Position numbers and translations under genes: made by a program
NCBI GenBank assembly: GCA_000955785.1
Contig: JYOD01000064.1
Coordinates: 1 to 64,000, forward strand
Origin: Burkholderiaceae bacterium 16
GTDB lineage: Bacteria > Pseudomonadota > Gammaproteobacteria > Burkholderiales > Burkholderiaceae
Reading direction: 5' to 3'
DNA length: 64,000 nt
Shown: piece after piece, positions 1 to 6,591 of the stretch
How the letters are laid out: the number at the start of each line of letters is the position of its first letter
Numbering within the stretch: the stretch's first letter is position 1
Notes under the pieces: generated by a model
Database searches by the model: none
What the model saw: the letters and a program-made list of their open reading frames with translations, nothing else
What the model was told of the DNA's origin: nothing

Positions 1-134
1 ACACAAATTCAAGCACAAAAACCGAAAAACACAATATAAAAATACTAATTTACATGGCTACACGATAGCCTCAGAAAATAGCCGAAACCCAGCGCTGGCG
101 CGGATTCCGGCTATTTGAGAAGTTAAAGTTCGGG

Positions 135-1112
135 CTAGTCCAGCTGGATGTTGCCTTCCCTGATCACCTTGGCCCATTCGGTCGTCTGGGCCTGGATGAA
201 CTTTGCCGCCTCGGCCGGCGTGCCGGCCACGATCTCCCCGCCCAGGCTGGTCACGCGCTCGCGGTTCTCCGGCAGGTTGATGACCTTGCGGATCGCATCC
301 GACAAGCGCTTGACAATCTCCGGCGGCGTGCCTGCCGGCAGGAACACGCCATTCCACTCGTAGACTTCATATTGCGGCACGCCTGCCTCGGCCAGCGTCG
401 GCGTGTCCGGCAGGATGGGCGTGCGCCTGGCGCCGGTCACGCCGAGCACGCGCAGCTTGCCGGCGCGCACATGCTGCAGGCCGGAGGCTGTATTGGCAAA
501 GAACACCGGCACCTGCCCGGCAATCACATCGGCCATGGCGGGGCCGCCGCCCTTGTACGGCACATGCAGCAGGTCCAGCTTCATGCGCTGCGCGAACAGC
601 GCGCCCGCCAGGTGCTGGGCCGAGCCGTTGCCCGACGACGCATAGGCAATGCTGCCCGGCTTGGCGCGGGCCATCGCGACCAGCTCCTGCGTGGACTTGG
701 CCGGGAACTTCGGATTCACCACCAGCATATTGGGATAAAGCGCCAGCACCGAGACCGGGATGAAGGACTTGACCGGGTCGTAGGGCAGCCGCTTGTAGAG
801 CGACGGGTTGGCCGCGAACGAGGCGGCATCGAGCAACACCGTGTAGCCATCCGGCGCCGACTTGGCCACCAGGTCCGTGCCGATCTGGCCGCCCGCGCCT
901 GGCCGGTTGTCGACCACGATGGTCTGGCCCAGTTCCTGGCCCAGGCGCGGCGAGATCATGCGGGCCATGGTGTCGGCGCCGCCGCCGGGCGCGTAGGTGA
1001 CCACCAGCCGGATGGGTTTGGCGGCGGGCCAGGCCTGCGCGTGCGCAAAGCCGCTGGCGCCGGCGGCGAGCCAGCACAGGGCGCTGGCGCAAAGACGGGT
1101 TGGGAATCGCAT
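135..1112 (-). CDS. Bug-family (TctC-type) periplasmic substrate-binding protein
   Basis: The 325-residue product has a clear Sec signal peptide with an AHA/Q cleavage site near residue 25. The Bug-family hallmarks follow: a PIRLVV strand, a glycine-rich YAPGGGADT loop and VVDNRPGAGGQIGTD. These proteins bind small carboxylates in the periplasm, usually for a tripartite tricarboxylate transporter, but no TctA/TctB membrane partner is visible here. I chose the internal ATG at 1112 over the longer upstream reading because a GAGGAGA Shine-Dalgarno lies just before it and the signal peptide then starts cleanly. It follows the GntR gene on the same strand after 73 bp, so the two probably share a transcript. 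The ligand cannot be read from sequence. The 134 bases before it are AT-rich and hold no gene. Confidence 0.93.
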   Translation of the reverse strand: MRFPTRLCASALCWLAAGASGFAHAQAWPAAKPIRLVVTYAPGGGADTMARMISPRLGQELGQTIVVDNRPGAGGQIGTDLVAKSAPDGYTVLLDAASFAANPSLYKRLPYDPVKSFIPVSVLALYPNMLVVNPKFPAKSTQELVAMARAKPGSIAYASSGNGSAQHLAGALFAQRMKLDLLHVPYKGGGPAMADVIAGQVPVFFANTASGLQHVRAGKLRVLGVTGARRTPILPDTPTLAEAGVPQYEVYEWNGVFLPAGTPPEIVKRLSDAIRKVINLPENRERVTSLGGEIVAGTPAEAAKFIQAQTTEWAKVIREGNIQLD

Positions 1113-1185
1113 GGGTCTCCTCAGGTAGGTATCGGTATGGGAAGCTGCGCCGGCCCGCGCTTGCGGCGGCGCGCTCTCGGGCAGT

Positions 1186-1953
1186 TCAGCGAACCTCGGC
1201 GCGATAGTGGAAATCGTCGGCATTGCCCAGCGTCTGGCGGAACTCCACACGCCGCCCCGCCAGGTCGAAGGCTACGCGGCTGACCGCCAGCGCCGGATGG
1301 CCCTCCGGCAAGGCCAGCTGGGTGGCCTCGCGCGCGCCAAGCCGGGTGAAGCGCAAGTCGTCGACGGCGCGGCCGACCGTGACCCCACAGCGCTCGGCAT
1401 ACATCGGGTAGAGCAGGGGTGCGAACTCGGCGGGCTTGAGGGTGGTCAGTTCGCTGAACAGCACCGCCGGCAGCCAGATGGTCTCCAGCAGCCGGACCTG
1501 GCCTTCCCAGCCGCGCTGGCGCATTACGCGCAGCACTGCCGTGCCCGTTGCCAGCCCAAGCTGCGCCGCCACATCCGCCGGGGCAGCCAGCGTGCGCAGC
1601 GACACGATGCGCGAGTCCGGAATCTCCGAGCCGGCATCGCCAAAGCGGAAGAACCGCGCCATGGTGGCGCCGGTCAGCGCGCCGCGCACGAAGGTGCCGC
1701 GGCCATGCACGCGTTCCAGCAGGCCTTCGTCCACAAGCGCCTGGATGGCGGCGCGCATGGTGCCCAGCGCCACGCCGTAGTGCTCCGCCAGCGCGCTCTC
1801 CGCCGCAATGGCGGTGCCGGAAGCCCATTCGCCGGCCAGGATGCGGCCCTTGAGCGCGGTCGCGATGCGGGCCCAGCGTGGCGCGGCCAGGCTGGCGGGC
1901 GAGGCGTCAAGGCCGGCTCCCGTCGGGGCGGGCAGGGTGGCGCGGTCGGGCAA
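1186..1953 (-). CDS. GntR-family (HutC-type, UTRA domain) transcriptional regulator
   Basis: The product has 255 residues. A winged helix-turn-helix occupies roughly residues 26-90, including ESALAEHYGV and the wing motif ERVHGRGTFV. A UTRA effector-binding domain fills most of the rest (about 110-245). It is transcribed away from the amidohydrolase at 2044 and toward the Bug gene, with a 22-bp palindrome in between. That arrangement suggests a local repressor sensing the substrate or product of the amidohydrolase pathway. The effector is unknown. The start has no strong ribosome-binding site, but an earlier start would extend into the palindrome. Confidence 0.93.
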   Translation of the reverse strand: MPDRATLPAPTGAGLDASPASLAAPRWARIATALKGRILAGEWASGTAIAAESALAEHYGVALGTMRAAIQALVDEGLLERVHGRGTFVRGALTGATMARFFRFGDAGSEIPDSRIVSLRTLAAPADVAAQLGLATGTAVLRVMRQRGWEGQVRLLETIWLPAVLFSELTTLKPAEFAPLLYPMYAERCGVTVGRAVDDLRFTRLGAREATQLALPEGHPALAVSRVAFDLAGRRVEFRQTLGNADDFHYRAEVR

Positions 1954-2000
1954 TCGTGTCTCCGGGGTGCGTGCCCCGGCCGATGTTCATTGCCGAGGTA

Positions 2001-2022
2001 TCTAGTCATCTATAGGACTAGA
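2001..2022. promoter_or_regulatory. 22-bp palindrome, candidate GntR operator
   Basis: TCTAGTC and GACTAGA are perfect inverted 7-base arms separated by 8 bases. The site lies between the divergent GntR and amidohydrolase genes and ends 21 bp before the amidohydrolase start. GntR-family dimers bind such palindromes, so this is the best operator candidate. Binding is inferred. Confidence 0.6.
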
Positions 2023-2043
2023 GCATAGAATGGAGGGGCACTG

Positions 2044-2913
2044 GTGTCAACCACCGCGCGCCTGGCCGGCGCAAGGCGGCAGGCGCTACCATCCATGCGC
2101 GGCATGCGCCGTCCCTCGGGCCAGAACATGTTCCAGATCGATACCCATTTCCACGTGTTTTCCGCAGATTCCCCCGCCGTGGGCGATGCGCGCTACCGGC
2201 CTGCCTACGGCGCCAGCCTGGCGCAGTGGCAGGCCATCTCCCGCGCGCACGGCGTGCGCGCGGGCGTGGTGGTGCAGCCGAGTTTCTTTGGCAGCGACAA
2301 CAGCGAACTGGAGGCGGCGCTGGCGGCTTCGCCCGCGCTGCGAGGCGTTTGCGTGCTGGGCCCGGAGGTGTCCGTTGGCGAGCTGGCGCGCCTGCATGGA
2401 CTGGGCGTGCGCGGCCTGCGCTGGAATATGGTGGGACGGCACACAGACGCATCATGGCGTGATGCACGCTGGCCCGCGCTGCTGGAGGCGGCCCACGCGC
2501 TGGGCTGGCACCTGGAGTTGCACACCGATCCAGGCCGGTTGCATGAGTTGCAGGCCCGGCTGCCGGCGGTGCCGATTGCGTTGGTGCTGGATCATTTCGG
2601 CAAGCCGGCGGCCGGCGCGCAGGGCGATGCGCCGATGCTGGCCTGTGCCGCGCAGTGGCGCGGGCAGAGGGAGGTCTATGTCAAGCTGAGCGCGCCGTAT
2701 CGCGTGGCGGCCGACTTGGCGGGCGTGGTGGCCGGCTGGCACCACTGCCTGGGCGAGCAAGGCTTGCTATGGGGATCGGACTGGCCGTGGACCAATCACG
2801 AGGCCGAGGCCGACTATGGCGGTCTGCAGCGCAAGGTATGGGAGTGGCTGGGGCCGCTGGCCGCAGCGCCGGACCGCAATGCGGCGCGGTTGTTCGACCT
2901 GCCGGCCGCGTGA
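2044..2913 (+). CDS. amidohydrolase-family metal-dependent hydrolase (PDC lactonase-like TIM barrel)
   Basis: The 289-residue protein carries the metal-binding DTHFHVF motif (HxH at about residues 35-37), an LVLDHFGKP strand motif and the C-terminal WGSDWP motif (about 244-248). This pattern is typical of Amidohydro_2 enzymes such as 2-pyrone-4,6-dicarboxylate lactonase and related lactonases or decarboxylases. The GTG start at 2044 is supported by a strong GGAGGGG Shine-Dalgarno a few bases upstream; ATG codons at 2095 and 2128 are alternatives that would not lose the first metal motif. The divergent GntR regulator and the Bug protein suggest a small uptake-and-hydrolysis pathway for an organic acid or lactone. 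The exact substrate is unknown. Confidence 0.9.
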   Translation: MSTTARLAGARRQALPSMRGMRRPSGQNMFQIDTHFHVFSADSPAVGDARYRPAYGASLAQWQAISRAHGVRAGVVVQPSFFGSDNSELEAALAASPALRGVCVLGPEVSVGELARLHGLGVRGLRWNMVGRHTDASWRDARWPALLEAAHALGWHLELHTDPGRLHELQARLPAVPIALVLDHFGKPAAGAQGDAPMLACAAQWRGQREVYVKLSAPYRVAADLAGVVAGWHHCLGEQGLLWGSDWPWTNHEAEADYGGLQRKVWEWLGPLAAAPDRNAARLFDLPAA

Positions 2914-2955
2914 CGGGGGCTGGTCACGCCTGAGCCGGCGCCAGCCGTCAGGTCT

Positions 2956-3756
2956 TCAGGCGGCCACGTCCGTCCTGCCCGCCGCTTGCTCCGGCACCAC
3001 ATTGAAGCAGCCGCGGTAGGTGGCGTAGAACGAGCAATACATGATCGCCAGCATCAGCAGCGAATACGGCGTGACCAGGAAGGACAGCACCGCTTCGGCC
3101 CCCAGCGCGCCGAACAACGCCTCGAGGAAAAAAGGCACCGCCACCAGCAATACCGCGAACACCACGCCGTAGGCCAGGAACGCGCCACGGTTGCGCCAGC
3201 ACGCGGTCCAGCTGAAGAACAGCGCCTTGACCGGCGGCACGTTGTGCCATGCCGTGAGCAGGGGGGCAAACCAGAACAGCATGGCAATCGGCGTGTACAG
3301 CGCGGCGCCGATCATCAGCGCGAAGTAGAGCTGGCGCACGGCCTCGGCCGACGGCGCTTCTTCCTTGAGCAGGATGGGCACCAGCGTGCTGATATCCACC
3401 AGGCTGCCCGCGATCAGGCTCAGCACGAACACCAGCCCCGCATAGATGCCGCCCAGCACCAGCAGGTTGCGGCTGGCCTGTTTGCCGTTGCCGCGGAAAC
3501 CGGCCAATAGCACGGTGGGCAGCACGCGCTTGTTCAGAATCACCTCGCGGCAGGCGGTCATGATGCCGACCGACAGGCCAGGCGTGACCACCAGCAGCGC
3601 GATGATGCCGATTAGCGGCACGAACACCGCGAGTTGCGCGGCGATCAGGTAGACAAACAACAGCATCAGGAAGGCGAGCGGGTTCTTGCGGAACAGCCAG
3701 ACACCCTGGCGGAACCAGACATAACCTTCCTTGGCGGAGACTTCCAGTAATTGCAT
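2956..3756 (-). CDS. BPSS1780-type inner-membrane protein
   Basis: A 266-residue hydrophobic protein starting MQLLEVSAKEGYVWFRQGVW, a beginning I recognise from the BPSS1780 membrane-protein family of Burkholderiaceae. Several membrane segments are evident: the LAFLMLLFVYLIAAQLAVFV region near the N-terminus, the following PLIGIIALLVVTPGLSVGI, a central FVLSLIAGSLVDI, and two near the C-terminus. No enzymatic motif is visible and the function is unknown. Its start lies 5 bp after the stop of the upstream homoserine kinase gene on the same strand, so the two are probably cotranscribed and translationally linked. A longer upstream reading was rejected because it overlaps that gene. Confidence 0.88.
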   Translation of the reverse strand: MQLLEVSAKEGYVWFRQGVWLFRKNPLAFLMLLFVYLIAAQLAVFVPLIGIIALLVVTPGLSVGIMTACREVILNKRVLPTVLLAGFRGNGKQASRNLLVLGGIYAGLVFVLSLIAGSLVDISTLVPILLKEEAPSAEAVRQLYFALMIGAALYTPIAMLFWFAPLLTAWHNVPPVKALFFSWTACWRNRGAFLAYGVVFAVLLVAVPFFLEALFGALGAEAVLSFLVTPYSLLMLAIMYCSFYATYRGCFNVVPEQAAGRTDVAA

Positions 3757-3761
3757 GACGG

Positions 3762-4745
3762 TCAGGTCCAGGGCAGCGCGGCGGCTTCGATGCGCCGGCG
3801 CAGGATGCGTTCGAAATGGGTTGGGTCGTGCGGTTGCAGCATGTCGGCCTCGCGCGGCAGGTAGAAGTCCCACAGCCGGGAAATCCAGAAACGCAGCGCG
3901 CCGGCGCGCAGCATGTCGCGCCAGTGCTGCGCCTCGGTGGGCCCCAGCGGTCTCACTGCATGATAAGCCCGCAGCAAGGCCTGGACGCGGGCATCGTCGA
4001 GCGTGCCGGTGGCCAGGTCGATGCACCAGTCATTGACGGTGACGGCCAGGTCGAACAGCCACTTGTCGTTGCCGGCGAAGTAGAAGTCGAAGAAGCCGCC
4101 CAGCTTGTCCTGGCCGCCCTGGTCGTCCTCGAACAGCGCATTGTCGCGGAACAGGTCGCAATGGCAGGGGCCGCCCGGCAAGGCCGCGTAAGCGGCGCTG
4201 CCGAAGAAGGCGGTCTGGTGGGCCAGTTCCTGCCGCAGCAGCGCTTGCTGGCCGGCATCGAGGAAGGGCAGGATCTCGCCCTCCGTCTGTCGCCACCAGG
4301 GCAGGCTGCGCAGGTTCGGCTGCTGGCGCGGGTAGCTCTGGCCGGCAAGGTGCATGCGGGCGAGCATGTCGCCCACTTCCGCGCAATGCCCGGCGCCGGG
4401 GGCCAGCTGCGAGCCGCCCGGCAGGCGCGTGACGATGGTGGCCGGCTTGCCCTTGAGGGTACGCAGGATTTCGCCGTCGCGGTCCGGGACCGGGGCCGGC
4501 ACGCGGATGCCGTGCGCCGCCAGGTGGGCCATCAGGTGCAGGTAATACGGCAATTGCTCAAGCGTCAGGCGCTCGAAGATGGTCAGCACATATTCATGCG
4601 TGCAGCCATCCTGCTCCATGGTCAGGAAGAAATTGCTGTTCTCGATGCCCGAGGCAATACCGCGCAAATTGCGCATTTCGCCCAGGTTGTAATCAAGGAG
4701 CCAACTGGCGATCTCGTCCGGCGAGACCGTGGTGAATACGGCCAT
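3762..4745 (-). CDS. thrB: homoserine kinase (aminoglycoside-phosphotransferase fold)
   Basis: The 327-residue protein starts MAVFTTVSPDEIASWLLDYN, characteristic of the phosphotransferase-type homoserine kinase of proteobacteria, which is unrelated to the GHMP-type enzyme of E. coli. It would phosphorylate homoserine in threonine synthesis. Visible motifs are GIASGIENSNFFL near the N-terminus, the catalytic loop CHCDLFRDNALF (Brenner-type HxDxxxxN) and the metal-binding GFFDFYFAGND. I chose the ATG at 4745; the ORF extends 13 codons further without family similarity. The BPSS1780-type membrane gene follows after 5 bp. No other threonine gene is nearby. Confidence 0.93.
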   Translation of the reverse strand: MAVFTTVSPDEIASWLLDYNLGEMRNLRGIASGIENSNFFLTMEQDGCTHEYVLTIFERLTLEQLPYYLHLMAHLAAHGIRVPAPVPDRDGEILRTLKGKPATIVTRLPGGSQLAPGAGHCAEVGDMLARMHLAGQSYPRQQPNLRSLPWWRQTEGEILPFLDAGQQALLRQELAHQTAFFGSAAYAALPGGPCHCDLFRDNALFEDDQGGQDKLGGFFDFYFAGNDKWLFDLAVTVNDWCIDLATGTLDDARVQALLRAYHAVRPLGPTEAQHWRDMLRAGALRFWISRLWDFYLPREADMLQPHDPTHFERILRRRIEAAALPWT

Positions 4746-4949
4746 ACTCTTTTTTTGAATCGAAACGGATGGCGGCGGGCGCAAGCAAGCTTGGCTCTCG
4801 CGGCATGGATGCCGGAAAGGCCGGCGCGGCCCCGCCGTGATCGTCTGGCGGGGTCGTGGGAAATCAGAAAACAGAAAACAACAAGCAGAAAGCAGAAAGC
4901 GAAAACCAGGGCCCGGGAGCCGGGGTACTAAAACCCGGCGTGCCGGTGC

Positions 4950-5375
4950 TTAGAATTGCAGCACTTTGACCGATGGTACGCGGTTCGTGTCGTGGTCCCG
5001 GATCTTCGGCGAGCTGTCTTCCGGCTTGCTCATCTGGTACTTGGTGCCCATGCCGGACTTGACCTCGATATCGGTGGCCTGGCCCTTGTTCTTGTATTCC
5101 CGGACCTGGGTGCCATCCCGCTCATTGAGCTGGAAGCTCGGTTCGCGCGGCTGGTTCAGCTGGGTCTTGGCCGGCGAGGTGATCGGCCGGTTGTTGATCT
5201 GGTTCAGCTCTTGCTGGGTCAGGGCGCCACCCGCCTGCTCGGTGTTCGGCTGCGCCATCACCGCGGCGGGGGCGCAAAGCGCCAGCAAGGCTGCAAAACC
5301 CAGCGCGCGGGCGGCGGCCGGGAACGGCTCCGGCTCTTCCGCGCGCGCGGTGGCCAGGAGAGTGGGGGAGGTCAT
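4950..5375 (-). CDS. DUF2782-containing secreted or periplasmic protein
   Basis: The 141-residue product opens with about 20 polar residues, then a hydrophobic stretch (ALGFAALLALCAPAAVMAQ) that ends in a plausible signal-peptidase site near residue 40. The mature part is charged, with the conserved block REYKNKGQATDIEVKSGMGT near its end, which I recognise as DUF2782. Function is unknown. In related genomes DUF2782 genes lie near polA and thrB, as here. I chose the ATG at 5375 because an AGGAG motif lies about 7 bases upstream; the longer reading in the same frame has no support. Confidence 0.85.
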   Translation of the reverse strand: MTSPTLLATARAEEPEPFPAAARALGFAALLALCAPAAVMAQPNTEQAGGALTQQELNQINNRPITSPAKTQLNQPREPSFQLNERDGTQVREYKNKGQATDIEVKSGMGTKYQMSKPEDSSPKIRDHDTNRVPSVKVLQF

Positions 5376-5648
5376 TGAAGGCTCCTGTGCAGTGCTGCAG
5401 GCTCTGGGCATGCTGCACCACGAATGGCGCTGCAGTCCGGCGGCGCCGGGCTTTGGCAGTGTGTCAGGCTTCCATTCTAGCAATTCCTGCCCGCGCCGGG
5501 CCCCTTGCGGTGACCCGGCGGGCACCTTTAAGGGGCGGTCGCCCGGGCACGGGTCCGGAAATGGCAGGGGCTGCCTGTTCGCGGTGCAACATGCCGCTTC
5601 CGGGGCCTTGCGGCTCCGGAAGGGCGGGCGGCCCCGGTGCAGCCCTGC

Positions 5649-6587
5649 TTACAGGTAGAACATCTCTTCCTTGGGCGGGATCGGGTTGTCGCCGCCGCGC
5701 TGCTCGTAGTACTCATAGACCGCTTCGAGCACTTCATGCGGCTCGTCCACGATCTTCATCAGGTCAAGGTCATGCTCGGCGATCAGGCCCATCGGCAGCA
5801 GCGTGAAGCGGAACCAGTCGAGCAGGCCCTTCCAGAAACGGCTGCCGAACAGCACCACCGGCACGGCACGGGACTTGCCGGTCTGCACCAGGGTCAGCAC
5901 TTCGGCCAGCTCGTCGAGCGTGCCGAAGCCGCCCGGCATCACGATAAAGGCGTCCGAATTCTTGACGAAGGTCACCTTGCGCGTGAAGAAGTGGCGAAAG
6001 CGCATGGCGATGTCCTGGTAGGGATTGCCTTGCTGCTCGTGCGGAAGCTCGATGTTCAGGCCGACGCTGGCCGATTTGCCGGCGTGGGCGCCCTTGTTGG
6101 CCGCTTCCATGATGCCCGGGCCGCCGCCCGAGATCACCGCGAAGCCGGCGTCGGAGAACAGGCGGGCGATCTCGATGGTGCGCTGGTAGTAGGGAGAATC
6201 CTCGCGCAGGCGCGCGCTGCCGTAGATCGAGACAGCCGGGCGGATCTCCGAAAGGTACTCGGTCGCCTCGATGAACTCTGCCATAATCGTGAACATTTGC
6301 CACGAGGCGCGCGCCTTCTTTGCAGTCGCGCGGTCTTCGTCGGCCAGCGCACGCAGGCTGGGAATCATCTTGCGCGGGTTGGCGCGGATGCCGGAGGCGG
6401 GGGCCGTATCTCCCGGGCCTTCGGCGGCAGCGCTGACCGTCACGTTCACGTCCATATCGGCCGCGGTGGTAATACTGCCTTCCGCGGCCTGCTTGAGGGC
6501 CGCCGCCGGGTTATCGGCGCCGGCTGCGTCGGAGAGGGGGGCGGCGTTCGCACCGCCTGCGGCGGCACCAGTCAATTTTGAGTCCAT
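5649..6587 (-). CDS. LOG-family protein (TIGR00730 Rossmann fold)
   Basis: The 312-residue protein has the two LOG signatures: GGGPGIMEAANKG in the middle and PGGFGTLDELAE further on. LOG proteins are nucleotide 5'-monophosphate phosphoribohydrolases; several act on cytokinin precursors and others on AMP. The first roughly 85 residues are Ala/Gly/Asp-rich and look disordered, with the conserved part starting near RKMIPSLRALADE. The annotated start is only 4 bp from the divergent polA start, so a later start (for example Met45 or Met74) is possible and would leave room for promoters. No Shine-Dalgarno settles it. Confidence 0.9.
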   Translation of the reverse strand: MDSKLTGAAAGGANAAPLSDAAGADNPAAALKQAAEGSITTAADMDVNVTVSAAAEGPGDTAPASGIRANPRKMIPSLRALADEDRATAKKARASWQMFTIMAEFIEATEYLSEIRPAVSIYGSARLREDSPYYQRTIEIARLFSDAGFAVISGGGPGIMEAANKGAHAGKSASVGLNIELPHEQQGNPYQDIAMRFRHFFTRKVTFVKNSDAFIVMPGGFGTLDELAEVLTLVQTGKSRAVPVVLFGSRFWKGLLDWFRFTLLPMGLIAEHDLDLMKIVDEPHEVLEAVYEYYEQRGGDNPIPPKEEMFYL

Positions 6588-6591
6588 GGGA

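Noticed and set aside
372..1283. Long plus-strand ORF over the first Bug gene
   Set aside because: It is Arg/Gly/Ala/His-rich shadow coding typical of high-GC DNA, while the minus strand has clear Bug motifs and a signal peptide.
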